64,000 nucleotides of DNA from Arenibacter sp. P308M17 (GCF_003426735.1 NZ_QVON01000005.1:310001-374000); one strand, 5' to 3'. Positions 31,379 to 40,693 are shown, counted from the stretch's first letter. The notes: generated from the sequence alone by a model not told the origin. Made by a program: numbers and translations.

Positions 31379-32346
31379 AAGATATAGGAATAGGATTTAT
31401 TGGAGCGGGAGATATTGCAGATCTGCATGCGGAGGCCATAAATGGTTTGCCAGGAGCCCAATTGGTGGGCCTTTGGAACAGAACCTTTGAGAAGGGGGCA
31501 AAAAAAGCTAAGATTTTCGGGTGTAAAACATATAAAACGGAGGATGAATTGTTCCTGGACCCCCAAATAGATGCTGTTTTCATATTGACCAATATGGAAA
31601 CACATTGTGATTATACCATTAGGGCGGCAAAGGCAGGAAAGCATATATTGGTGGAAAAACCGGCAGCCTCCACTATTGCAGAATTGGAGCTTATGCAGGA
31701 AGCCGTTAAAATGGCAGGGGTCAAATGTATGCCGGTCCATAATTATATTTACGAAACGGGGATCAAAAGGGCAAAATCCATGATCGAGAGCGGTAAATTG
31801 GGCGATATTTCCCAATTCTATATGATGTACAATATACATCATGCCGAGGATGTCAGGGCCCGTTACCCTGGTGTTATTCGGCAGATATTGACCCATCACA
31901 GTTATACCATGCTGTATTTGGCGGGACAACCAAAAACAGTTTCATGTATAAAGCATACTTTGGATACGACCATTGCTCCGCAAGAAAATGTGGCCATGGC
32001 CAATATTAAAATGCAAAATGGCACCCTGAGCCATTTATCGGCCAGTTTTGCCAATGATGATCACGCAGGAGATCCCTGGACCTGTATCATTAAGGTTATC
32101 GGTACCAAAGGAAGTACGCGTTACAGTTATAGGGATTGGGTAATCAATGAACCTAACGGACCCCATTCGCAGACGTATCAGTGTTACCCGGAATCCATAA
32201 AGAATACGGCCACACATTTTATCAACAATGTAGTCCGGAATAATGAGTTACCGCTTTCAAGCCTTGAAGATGCCATTACATGTCAGCGGATTATAGAGGC
32301 CTGTGAAAAATCCGAGAAAGAAGGAATACACGTGAATATCAATTAA
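31375..32346 (+). CDS. Gfo/Idh/MocA-family oxidoreductase (second copy)
   Basis: A 323-aa NAD(P)-dependent oxidoreductase with Rossmann GAGDIA (10-15) and the EKP motif at 94-96 (VEKPAA). The C-terminal domain includes ILTHHSYTMLYLAG, the active-site helix. It is shorter than the copy at 27766 and clearly a different subfamily, so the pathway may need two oxidations or an oxidation and a reduction. It overlaps the SDR gene by four bases and is followed 17 bp later by the large cytochrome lipoprotein. Confidence 0.9.
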   Translation: MKDIGIGFIGAGDIADLHAEAINGLPGAQLVGLWNRTFEKGAKKAKIFGCKTYKTEDELFLDPQIDAVFILTNMETHCDYTIRAAKAGKHILVEKPAASTIAELELMQEAVKMAGVKCMPVHNYIYETGIKRAKSMIESGKLGDISQFYMMYNIHHAEDVRARYPGVIRQILTHHSYTMLYLAGQPKTVSCIKHTLDTTIAPQENVAMANIKMQNGTLSHLSASFANDDHAGDPWTCIIKVIGTKGSTRYSYRDWVINEPNGPHSQTYQCYPESIKNTATHFINNVVRNNELPLSSLEDAITCQRIIEACEKSEKEGIHVNIN

Positions 32347-32363
32347 TTATATACCAAATAAAG

Positions 32364-35300
32364 ATGAAAATCAATAAAAACGTTGCTGCAGGACATTGGT
32401 TCCTAATGCTTTTCCTGCTCCTTGGACTATATAGCTGTAGTGAAGAGGAAGACAACACTTTGAAAATTTCCCCTAACTCCCATATTGTTTTGGTGGGGAA
32501 TAATTTGGGGTCCCGTATGATGAACTTTGGGCATTTTGAAACGGAAATGCAACTACGGTTTCCCGAAGATTCCCTGTTTATCCGCAATATGTGCGATGGC
32601 GGTAATACACCTGGTTTTAGACCGCATTCATCGCGTAACTCCCCATGGGCTTTTCCAGGGGCCGAAAAATTTGAACATGAGTCGGGACAGGCCATCCATT
32701 TTGAGGATGATGACAACGGGGGTCGGTCCGGCCCTATAGGTCATTTTCCCTCTCCTGATGAATGGATAACCAGCCTAAAGGCCGATATCATCATCGGTTT
32801 TTTTGGGTATCCAGAATCTTTTGAAGGACCGGAAGGGGTGGATAATTATAAGGAGGAATTACGTGCTTTTATAAAGCATACCCTAAGTCAAAAATATAAC
32901 GGTAGCACTCCTCCACAATTGGCGCTGGTGTCGCCCATTGCCTTTGAGGATCTCTCCGATAAGATGGATTTGCCCGATGGCAAAAAGGAGAATGGCAACC
33001 TTGAGCTTTATACGGCTGCCATGAAGGATGTGGCCACTGAAGAGGGCGTTCTCCTAGTAGATGCCTATGGGGCAACCAAGGAATGGTACCAAACGGAAAG
33101 TACGGATTTGACCCAGGACGGATTTCAATTGACCGATATCGGTTACCGGAAGTTTGCCAAACTGTTGGCCGATAAAGTTTTCGGAAACATGGAAAGTAAG
33201 GCAGAAGAGCACCGCGAATTGGTCAATGAAGCAGTGAACGAGAAAAACTGGTTCTGGCATAACGATTTTAAGATCCCTAACGGTGTTCACGCCTATGGTA
33301 GGCGTTATGATCCGTTCGGTCCCGATAATTACCCTTACGAAATTGAGAAAATACGTCAGATGACCGCTATAAGGGATACGGCCATTTGGCAGGCCCTGGA
33401 GGGTACTAAAATGGATTTGGCCAAAAGTGATGCCAAAACCAGAACCTTGCCCGAGGTACAGACCAATTACAAGGCCAGCGACAAAAATGGAACCCCGGAA
33501 TATTTATACGGCCAGGATGCACTGGACAAAATTAAACCGGCACCTGGTTATAAGGTTGAGCTTTTTGCTTCGGAAGTGGAGTTTCCGGATCTGGCCAATC
33601 CAGTGCAGGTTTCCTTTGATAATAAGGGAAGGCTTTGGGTGGCGGTCATGCCAAGTTATCCGCATTATAAGCCCGGTGATAGTAAGCCCAACGATAAATT
33701 ATTGATTTTAGAGGATACGGATGGCGATAACAAGGCAGACAAGCAGACCATTTTTGCGGACGGACTTCATTTGACCATCGGTTTTGAATTTGCGCCCGAA
33801 GGCGTTTATCTATCACAAGGTACCAACTTGGTACTTTTAAAGGATACGGATGGGGATGATAAGGCCGATGAAAAGGAAATTGTTCTAAGTGGTTTTGATG
33901 ATCATGATACACACCATGCCATTAGTGCCTTTACGGCCGATCCTTCCGGTGCCATCTATATGGGAGAAGGGGTATTTCTACATACCAATGTGGAAACCGC
34001 CTACGGAACCGTTAGGGGCACCAATGGTGGCTTCTATAGGTATAGCCCACAACGGCATTATTTGGAACGTACGGCACAACTGCCCATTCCAAATCCATGG
34101 GGCATTGCCTTCGATGATTGGGGACAACCATTTTTTGAGCATACTTCTGGACCGGCTGCTACCTGGATGATGCCGGGGACCATTGTGCCCAGGTACGGTG
34201 TAAGTTCGCCCTTACCGGAAAACCTTATAGAAAAAGACCATTTGGTGAGACCCACCTCTGGATTGGAATTTGTGTCGAGTAGGCATTTTCCCGATGCGGC
34301 GCAGGGCAATATGTTGATCGCCAATACCATCGGATTTTTGGGGATCAAGGAACATTCCATGGTAGATGATACTAAAACGGCCGGTTATGTTAGTAAACAT
34401 CAGGAGGATCTTATTTCTGCAAGCGATAAGAATTTTAGACCTGTGGATATGGAATTTGCCCCGGATGGTTCCCTGTACTTCATAGATTGGCACAATGTAC
34501 TTATTGGGCATATGCAGCACAATGCACGCGATCCGCTCCGTGATCATGTTCATGGGAGGGTTTATCGTATTACCTATCCCTCCAGACCCTTGGTAGAACC
34601 TGCCAAGGTGGCTGATGCCAGTGTTGACGAGCTGTTGGAAAATCTTAAACTTCCCGAATACCGTACCCGCTATAGGACTAAAAGGGAATTGCGGGCCAGG
34701 GATGCCTCCGAAGTTCTATCCAAATTAAAAGCTTGGGTAGCAAATTTGGATACAAATAATCCTAGGTACGAACACCATGTTCTGGAAGCCCTTTGGGTTA
34801 CTTGGGGCTTGGATAAGGTAGACGGTGAATTGCTAAAACAAGTGCTGAACGCCAAAGATTTTAGGGCCCGTGCTGCCGCAGTAGGAGTGTTGCGCTATGC
34901 CGGACACCAGATTCCCGATCAGGCCGAACTTCTTATGCAGGCGGCCAAGGACGATAATCCAAGGGTAAGGTTGGAAGCCTTGGTTGCCGCCTCCTGGCTG
35001 GGCAGGGATACCGGAATCCCTATAATCACCGAAGCGGGTAAAAAAGGTTTGGACAAATGGATGGAGAAACCATATGAATCGGCACTCGCACACCTAAACG
35101 GGCATAAGGCCGGAGAAGAGCCCAAGGAGGTTATAAAGACCGATCTAAAGGGAAAGGATTTGGAACTCTTGGTTGCAGGAAGGGAAATATACATGAGGGA
35201 CGGCTATTGTGCCACTTGCCACCAAGCCGACGGTCAAGGCCTTGAAGCTTCCGGATTTCCTCCCCTTGCCGGGTCCGAATGGGTAACCGGTAATGAGGAT

Positions 35301-35570
35301 CGACTTATAAAACTGACCTCCAAAGGCCTTATGGGACCCATTGTTGTAAATGGCAAGAGCTATCCCGGTCAAGTGCCCATGACCCCTTTTGAAAATTTAC
35401 TTACTGCAGATGAGACTGCTGCCGTATTGACCTATATTAGAAATACCTTCGGTAACAAGGCCTCCCCAATTTCACCGGAGAAAGTGAAAGAGGTACGTGG
35501 GCAGATCAAGGATAAGAAAGGTTTTTATTCGCCGGAAGAATTGTTAAAAGAACATCCGCACGGCAAGTAG
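32364..35570 (+). CDS. Large lipoprotein: SGNH-like domain, propeller dehydrogenase-like domain, HEAT-like repeats and cytochrome c
   Basis: A 1068-aa surface or periplasmic lipoprotein (lipobox LYSC, Cys25). Residues about 35-300 have an SGNH-like fold pattern, but GNN stands where GDS/GNS is expected and DGFQ where DxxH is expected. From about 385 (PAPGYKVELFAS) a propeller of the type common in planctomycete and Bacteroidota membrane-bound dehydrogenases runs to about 720, with two DTDGD segments that may bind calcium. Helical repeats follow. A cytochrome c domain carries CATCH (949-953) with Met1006 as likely axial ligand. It ends the operon and may oxidise a sugar and pass electrons on. 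Function is inferred. Confidence 0.85.
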   Translation: MKINKNVAAGHWFLMLFLLLGLYSCSEEEDNTLKISPNSHIVLVGNNLGSRMMNFGHFETEMQLRFPEDSLFIRNMCDGGNTPGFRPHSSRNSPWAFPGAEKFEHESGQAIHFEDDDNGGRSGPIGHFPSPDEWITSLKADIIIGFFGYPESFEGPEGVDNYKEELRAFIKHTLSQKYNGSTPPQLALVSPIAFEDLSDKMDLPDGKKENGNLELYTAAMKDVATEEGVLLVDAYGATKEWYQTESTDLTQDGFQLTDIGYRKFAKLLADKVFGNMESKAEEHRELVNEAVNEKNWFWHNDFKIPNGVHAYGRRYDPFGPDNYPYEIEKIRQMTAIRDTAIWQALEGTKMDLAKSDAKTRTLPEVQTNYKASDKNGTPEYLYGQDALDKIKPAPGYKVELFASEVEFPDLANPVQVSFDNKGRLWVAVMPSYPHYKPGDSKPNDKLLILEDTDGDNKADKQTIFADGLHLTIGFEFAPEGVYLSQGTNLVLLKDTDGDDKADEKEIVLSGFDDHDTHHAISAFTADPSGAIYMGEGVFLHTNVETAYGTVRGTNGGFYRYSPQRHYLERTAQLPIPNPWGIAFDDWGQPFFEHTSGPAATWMMPGTIVPRYGVSSPLPENLIEKDHLVRPTSGLEFVSSRHFPDAAQGNMLIANTIGFLGIKEHSMVDDTKTAGYVSKHQEDLISASDKNFRPVDMEFAPDGSLYFIDWHNVLIGHMQHNARDPLRDHVHGRVYRITYPSRPLVEPAKVADASVDELLENLKLPEYRTRYRTKRELRARDASEVLSKLKAWVANLDTNNPRYEHHVLEALWVTWGLDKVDGELLKQVLNAKDFRARAAAVGVLRYAGHQIPDQAELLMQAAKDDNPRVRLEALVAASWLGRDTGIPIITEAGKKGLDKWMEKPYESALAHLNGHKAGEEPKEVIKTDLKGKDLELLVAGREIYMRDGYCATCHQADGQGLEASGFPPLAGSEWVTGNEDRLIKLTSKGLMGPIVVNGKSYPGQVPMTPFENLLTADETAAVLTYIRNTFGNKASPISPEKVKEVRGQIKDKKGFYSPEELLKEHPHGK

Positions 35571-35594
35571 TAGGTAAGAATTTAATAATTGATT

Positions 35595-35636
35595 AAAAGG
35601 CCGGTTAAAGGATATCCCTTATACCGGCCTTTTTTG
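35595..35636 (+). terminator. Intrinsic terminator ending the right-arm operon
   Basis: Stem AAAAGGCCGGT / ACCGGCCTTTT followed by a T-run, 25 bp after the stop of the cytochrome lipoprotein. Confidence 0.88.
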
Positions 35637-35723
35637 CTGTTAAAAAGGTTTTGGGAATCTTGAACTAATTTTTGGAGATTATCTCTATTATAGGCAATGA
35701 ATAAGTAGGAGGAGGCACTTGAT

Positions 35724-35738
35724 ATCACAAATTGTGAT
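35724..35738. promoter_or_regulatory. Palindrome ATCACAAATTGTGAT before the ORF6N gene
   Basis: A 15-bp palindrome symmetric except at its central base, 27 bp before the start codon of the ORF6N-domain gene. Its position suits an operator, perhaps for self-control. This is inference. Confidence 0.4.
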
Positions 35739-35764
35739 CACAAGTTATTATCTTTAGAATATTA

Positions 35765-36298
35765 ATGGAAAACATGAGCAATAAATTGACCATCCCGGAA
35801 GAAGTAGTTATCGGCAAGATTTATTACATCAAGGACCTGAAAGTAATGTTGGACAGTGACCTGGCTGAACTCTACGAAGTAGAAACAAGAGTATTGAACC
35901 AACAGGTAAAAAGAAATCGGGATAGGTTCCCCGAGGATTTTATGTTCCAGTTGTCCGAAATTGAATGGGAGGTCTTAAAGTCCCGAAACAGATCACCAAG
36001 TTGGGGTGGAAGAAGAAAACCGCCATACGTTTTTACAGAACATGGTGTTCTAATGCTATCGAGCGTATTGAATAGTAAAAAGGCCATTGCCGTCAATATC
36101 CAGATCATGCGGATATTTACTAAGCTGAGGGAAATGTTGACCGACAACCTACACATGAAACTGGAGATTGAGGAAATAAAAAAGAAGATTTCCAATCAAA
36201 GTAAGAACATAGAATTGGTATTTAGCTATTTGGATGAACTCGTCGATAAAAAAGATAACCCTGAACCTAGAAAACAGATAGGCTACAAGAAAAAATAA
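35765..36298 (+). CDS. ORF6N-domain (phage-type antirepressor-like) DNA-binding protein
   Basis: A 177-aa protein with an N-terminal ORF6N domain at about 15-100: KIYYIKDLKVMLDSDLAELY, then RNRDRFPEDFMFQLS and YVFTEHGVLMLSSVL. The domain is known from phage antirepressors and is scattered on Bacteroidota chromosomes. The C-terminal 60 residues are charged and helical, probably a coiled coil. No phage structural or integrase gene lies nearby, so it stands alone here. Starts at 35765 or 35774 are both possible. Its target is unknown. Confidence 0.82.
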   Translation: MENMSNKLTIPEEVVIGKIYYIKDLKVMLDSDLAELYEVETRVLNQQVKRNRDRFPEDFMFQLSEIEWEVLKSRNRSPSWGGRRKPPYVFTEHGVLMLSSVLNSKKAIAVNIQIMRIFTKLREMLTDNLHMKLEIEEIKKKISNQSKNIELVFSYLDELVDKKDNPEPRKQIGYKKK

Positions 36299-36693
36299 TC
36301 CATTTAAATCAGCAGCCAAAGGCAAGCAGGTCTTCGGGATCAATCCCAAAAGTTTTGTAAGTATTGGAAAAAGATAGAACAAACTATCTCCAAGTTCGTG
36401 TTCTGTTCATTTTTTGTATCGTCCAATTGTAGAACATTTGCTGCGCTGAATCTTAATTTGGCGACAAATCATCGATTTAATTTCCATAACCAATTATTGA
36501 AGTCCCGGAAATAATTTAGGCCATCTAGGTCTTTTCTGCTAAGTTTTTGTTAAAAATAACTCTTTTTTAGGTTTATACATTAATAAGCCATATTATTCCC
36601 GATTAATGTGTTAAGTTTTAATATGTTTATACGACCAATAAAACTTAATGCGCTTTAAATTAATAGTTGAACAGTAAAAACTAGTTATTAAAT
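36299..36693. other. Gene-free AT-rich spacer
   Basis: A 395-bp stretch between the ORF6N gene and the 68-aa gene. I see no convincing gene or strong hairpin. The last 120 bp are very AT-rich and may hold the promoter of the small gene. Confidence 0.4.
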
Positions 36694-36900
36694 ATGGGAA
36701 GGCCGGCGACAAAACCAACGGAACTTAAGGATGGATATTATATTGAAGTCCGAAATAGAAACCAGAAAACAGGAGGTATAAAAATCAGAAGGGATACGGA
36801 GGAGCAAATGCTTCTGGCCCTGGAAGAATATAAGAAAAGCAAGGACGTAACGGTACTGGGCGAATTGAAAAATGGTAAAATGCTGGATTTGGCAGGATAA
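36694..36900 (+). CDS. Small conserved-looking protein (68 aa), unknown function
   Basis: A 68-aa soluble protein rich in charged residues. It begins MGRPATKPTELKDGYYIEV and contains GGIKIRRDTEEQM, then a helical stretch ALEEYKKSKDV. The arrangement of two strands and a helix, plus a good terminator 27 bp after the stop, supports a real gene rather than chance. I do not recognise a family; a nucleic-acid-binding or toxin-antitoxin-like role is only a guess and is not claimed. Confidence 0.65.
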   Translation: MGRPATKPTELKDGYYIEVRNRNQKTGGIKIRRDTEEQMLLALEEYKKSKDVTVLGELKNGKMLDLAG

Positions 36901-36926
36901 CCCTTTTAAATTCAGTATGATAACGG

Positions 36927-36961
36927 AAACCCTGCTTTCTTTTGGGCAGGGTTGTTTTTTC
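36927..36961 (+). terminator. Intrinsic terminator after the 68-aa gene
   Basis: Stem AACCCTGC / GCAGGGTT followed by GTTTTTTC. Confidence 0.85.
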
Positions 36962-37125
36962 ATTAAAAAAGCAATTGAATACTATTGCTTCAACCCTAAT
37001 GCAATTATCCGGATTGGTTTAGGGCGTAAATTTATTATTACCGATTCTATTAGGCTATTCATGAAGCTTACCGTTCAGTTTTCTTAAAATTTTAGGTATT
37101 GTTGTTATTCGGGTTAAATTAACCC

Positions 37126-38391
37126 TTAATTCATTAAAATGAAGACCAAGATACCTGAAAAGTAACCTATCAAGGCCAGCCAGGCCAAACGGCGGAGGTA
37201 CCATAAAAAATCAATTTTCAAAATTCCCATAGCGGCCACTCCGGCGGCGGAACCTATAATAAGTACGCTTCCTCCCGTACCGGCGCAATAGGCCAAAAAT
37301 GTCCAGAATTCATGGTCTTGGGGAAAGGTTTCCATGGAATACATACCCATGGCCCCGGCCACCAATGGTACGTTGTCTATTAAGGAGGACAAAAGCCCCA
37401 ATAAAGTACTTGTTATGTGAAAATCTTTAAAAGTAGTTTCCAAGGCACTTCCAACAAACGTTAGGGAACCATTGGTTTCAATGGCGGCGACCGCCAATAG
37501 GATTCCCAAAAAGAAAAGAATACTAGGGGTGTCAATTCTTTGAACCGTTGCCGCAACCGATAAATGCTGCTTAAGTTCAATAGGCTTATTCTTATGCAGT
37601 ATTTCCGTAATCAACCACAAAACACATAGGCTGAGCAGCATACCCATAAAAGGAGGTAAATGTGTAACCACCTTAAATACAGGTACCATTAGAAGTAGGC
37701 CTACTCCCAAAAGCAAAATAAAATTACTTTCCTTAGGTTTTATTTGTTGGATCCTAGGGGCAATAGGCACCTCTGCTTCAATGGTTTTGCCCTTAAATTG
37801 ATAGGACGCTATTAGTAAAGGAACCAATAGACAGACCAAACTAGGTAGAAATACCTCGGTAATTATGGTGCCTGTGGAAACCTGACCTCCGTTCCAAAGC
37901 ATAATTGTGGTAACATCTCCAATGGGCGACCAGGCCCCACCTGCATTGGCTGCAATGATGATGAATCCTGCGAAATACCAGAGGTCCGACTTGCTGGTCA
38001 AAAATTTCCTTAAAATAGCTACCATTACTATGGTAGTGGTGAGGTTGTCCAATACCGCGGATAGGAAAAAGGTGAGAATACAGAGTACCCAAAGCAGTAC
38101 TAGCATGCTTCTGGTCTTTATGACCCTGAGGATAATTTCAAATCCGTTGTGGATGTCTATCAATTCAACAATGGTCATTGCTCCAAGCAGGAAGAAGAGA
38201 ATTTCCGCTATTTCTTCAAAATGCTCCTTAAGTTGGGTTAGGGTTTCTGAAAAATCCACCCCCGTATGGGCAACAATAACCCATAATATTACCCCTATAA
38301 ACAAGGCAGTCGCTGCCTTGTCGATCTTAACAACGTGCTCCAGGGCTATGATCATATAGCCGGCAATGAAGAGAAGGGCCGTAATTAGCAT
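37126..38391 (-). CDS. nhaD: NhaD-type Na+/H+ antiporter
   Basis: A 421-aa membrane protein of the ion-transporter superfamily with about twelve helices. GAMTIVELIDIHNGFEII, LDNLTTTIVMVAIL and ANAGGAWSPIGDVTTIML are typical NhaD segments carrying the charged and polar residues in the transport path. The second repeat has SLIDNVPLVAGAMGMYS and GTGGSVLIIGSAAGVAAMG. It exchanges cytoplasmic Na+ for H+, a common marine or alkaline adaptation. It stands alone, with a 225-bp spacer on its right-strand neighbour and a 937-bp gene-free region upstream. Confidence 0.92.
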   Translation of the reverse strand: MLITALLFIAGYMIIALEHVVKIDKAATALFIGVILWVIVAHTGVDFSETLTQLKEHFEEIAEILFFLLGAMTIVELIDIHNGFEIILRVIKTRSMLVLLWVLCILTFFLSAVLDNLTTTIVMVAILRKFLTSKSDLWYFAGFIIIAANAGGAWSPIGDVTTIMLWNGGQVSTGTIITEVFLPSLVCLLVPLLIASYQFKGKTIEAEVPIAPRIQQIKPKESNFILLLGVGLLLMVPVFKVVTHLPPFMGMLLSLCVLWLITEILHKNKPIELKQHLSVAATVQRIDTPSILFFLGILLAVAAIETNGSLTFVGSALETTFKDFHITSTLLGLLSSLIDNVPLVAGAMGMYSMETFPQDHEFWTFLAYCAGTGGSVLIIGSAAGVAAMGILKIDFLWYLRRLAWLALIGYFSGILVFILMN

Positions 38392-39328
38392 GATATTTTT
38401 TTTGGATATGAATTCTTTGTTCCCATAACTTTTATAGTTTTATCCAATTGTGGAAGGATTTTAAATACTGTGAATTATTATGATTTACCTGAAAATTTTA
38501 ATGAGGTTAATTGACTTTTGGGAGAAATATGATTTAGGAATGGCTAGGTTGTCCATTCTTTTTTTTTAAGGCCAAATGGGCACTTACTCTATGAAACCTT
38601 AGGAAGATGCTATGTACATAGGAATAAACAGAATTACATCAAAGCAGTATAATAAACAATTGGATAATGGTATCTACCCACACTATAGTTTATCATATTA
38701 CCAATTCTAAGGTATAAATAATAATCGTTAATAGATTGTTAAAAATATTTCTTAGCAAATATCTTAAAGAGGAGGTTATAAATTGTTTTGGCTGTTTATA
38801 TTGGTGGGATTTACAGATTTGAAATCCCATAAAAAAATAGAAGGAAGTACCCTAAATAACTTGGGTTCGACTTAAAATGAAGTTCAAATAGTAGATTATC
38901 AATTATTCAAATTAATGTTTCTGTCCCTCCGGAATTGAGAGTTTTTTTTTGACGTTTATATCTCTAAATAGAGGTCTCTACTCCGCCCGACCGGACAAAA
39001 TTATCATATACAGCTCATTGATAATTAAATACCGGTCGAACTCACCTTAAATAGTTTTTAAAGGTATACTATGTCTGCCCATGCCGTTCGGACAGGCCTC
39101 CCTTATTGCCGGACAGGGCCTAGGGGATAGACGGTTTCAGGAAATTTTTAAAGGTTAAAATCCTGTAATTTCATTGTTCCCGATGCTGATTGGGATTAGT
39201 TTCCAAAAACATCGGTAGGCCACAGTGAAATCTTTTTTTTACCTATTGCCTAAATATAATCCGTTCCGTTCCATAACCTCTGTCTTTGCCGGCAGGTAAG
39301 TAATTCTATTGGATATTAGTTTATTTGT
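38392..39328. other. 937-bp gene-free region between nhaD and aldehyde dehydrogenase
   Basis: The longest stretch without a gene in the window. It is AT-rich near nhaD (its promoter side). At 39077-39122 it carries GC-rich hairpin-like repeats (GCCGTTCGGACAGGC, GCCGGACAGGGCC), with a degenerate TCCCGATG / ATTGGGA hairpin near 39178. No open frame with coding character was seen. Confidence 0.5.
39077..39122. repeat. GC-rich REP-like hairpins
   Basis: GTTCGGACAGGCC and GCCGGACAGGGCC units in otherwise AT-rich sequence. They resemble the hairpins at 58814-58866 and 62118-62154. Confidence 0.5.
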
Positions 39329-40693
39329 CTAGAAAAGGTACTTTATAATTTTTACCAATTTCATGGGCAGGTTGTAGGGCGGATAACGGAGTGGGGCATC
39401 CACCCAATTGGCTTTTTTGATAATGGCCTTTTGGTGTGAAAAAAGGTCAAAGGATCTTTTGCCATGGTAAGCACCTATACCGCTGGCACCAACCCCTCCA
39501 AAAGGGAGATTTTTATTGGTGATCTGTATTATAGTGTCATTGATGGCCCCCCCACCAAAACTATACCTATTGATTATTTTTTTCTGGAAAGATTTGCGGT
39601 TGGAGAAGATATAGGTAGCCAAAGGTTTGCCATAATTGGTGATATGTCTATCTATATCGGCCTCATTGGCGTAGGCAATGATTGGAAGTATGGGCCCGAA
39701 AATTTCGCCTTGCATCAATTTACTGTCCAATTTAGGTTCATTTACTATGGTCGGGGACAGATAATTATCTTCATCATTGCTATCGCCACCAAAAAGAATT
39801 TCCTGGCCCGTTAACATTTCCTTTAAACCTTTATAATGGCTTTTGCTTACCGTGCGTGAAAAATCCGGCGAATTTTCTATATGTTCTCCGTAGCACTTGC
39901 CAATGTTCTGTATAAGTGCTGCTACAAGTTGGTCCTTAACGTCTTCATGAACAAGGATATAATCCGTAGCAATGCAGGTTTGGCCTGCATTTAGGAATTT
40001 CCCCCATGCGATCCGTTTTGCCGCCAAATTAATAGATGCCGTTTTATCCACTATGGTGGGGTTTTTTCCTCCCAGTTCCAAGGTTACTGGGGTGAGGTGT
40101 TTGGCCGCGGCTTCATAAACTATTTGCCCAACGCGGGTACTTCCTGTAAAAAAAATATAATCCCACTTTTCCTTCAAAAGTTTTTGGGATACCTCCACAC
40201 CGCCTTCCACAACGCTAACATGTTCCGGTTTAAAGACTGCAACGATAATCTCGGAGATGATCGTTGCCGTATGCGGTGTAACTTCCGAGGGCTTTACCAC
40301 AACCGTGTTCCCTGCCGCCACAGCGGCGATCATAGGGGCAAATGCCAATTGAAATGGATAGTTCCATGGAGCAATGATCAATACAGCACCATAAGGCTCC
40401 TTGTATATCCAATCCGAAGAGGGCCAATTCATTAAAGAGGCGGATTTTCTTTCGGGGACGGCCCAATGGTTTATGTTTTTCAACAACTGTTTTAGTTCCG
40501 CCAAAACAAACTGTGTTTCCGCTGCCAGGGTCTCGAACTTGGGCTTTTTAAAATCGTTGTAAATGGCTTGCGCAATATCGTCCTCACGCGCAATGATTTC
40601 TTTTTGCAACCGCTTTAAGGCTGCTTTTCGAAAGGATACGTCCTTAGTTACTTGAGTTGCAAAAAAATCACGTTGTATTTTCAATGCCTTCAT
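39329..40693 (-). CDS. NAD(P)-dependent aldehyde dehydrogenase (ALDH3-like)
   Basis: A 454-aa enzyme that oxidises aldehydes to acids. Catalytic Cys lies in LNAGQTCIATDYIL and the general-base Glu in VTLELGGKNPTIV. The NAD-binding segment is FFTGSTRVGQIVYEAA and the start WNYPFQLAFAPMIAAVAAGN is family-typical. The shorter length (about 455 rather than 490 aa) and a hydrophobic C-terminal tail put it with ALDH3 / fatty-aldehyde or coniferyl-aldehyde dehydrogenases. No partner is adjacent; the substrate is open. Confidence 0.92.
   Translation of the reverse strand: MKALKIQRDFFATQVTKDVSFRKAALKRLQKEIIAREDDIAQAIYNDFKKPKFETLAAETQFVLAELKQLLKNINHWAVPERKSASLMNWPSSDWIYKEPYGAVLIIAPWNYPFQLAFAPMIAAVAAGNTVVVKPSEVTPHTATIISEIIVAVFKPEHVSVVEGGVEVSQKLLKEKWDYIFFTGSTRVGQIVYEAAAKHLTPVTLELGGKNPTIVDKTASINLAAKRIAWGKFLNAGQTCIATDYILVHEDVKDQLVAALIQNIGKCYGEHIENSPDFSRTVSKSHYKGLKEMLTGQEILFGGDSNDEDNYLSPTIVNEPKLDSKLMQGEIFGPILPIIAYANEADIDRHITNYGKPLATYIFSNRKSFQKKIINRYSFGGGAINDTIIQITNKNLPFGGVGASGIGAYHGKRSFDLFSHQKAIIKKANWVDAPLRYPPYNLPMKLVKIIKYLF

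Noticed and set aside
31186..31929. Open frame of about 250 codons on the minus strand
   Set aside because: It runs antisense across the SDR and second Gfo/Idh genes, which are tightly coupled and full of family motifs.
35765..36298. Prophage region suggested by the ORF6N protein
   Set aside because: No integrase, structural or lysis genes are found within 10 kb on either side.
36872..37087. 71-codon frame after the small 68-aa gene
   Set aside because: It overlaps the end of that gene and reads straight through its terminator; no domain is visible.
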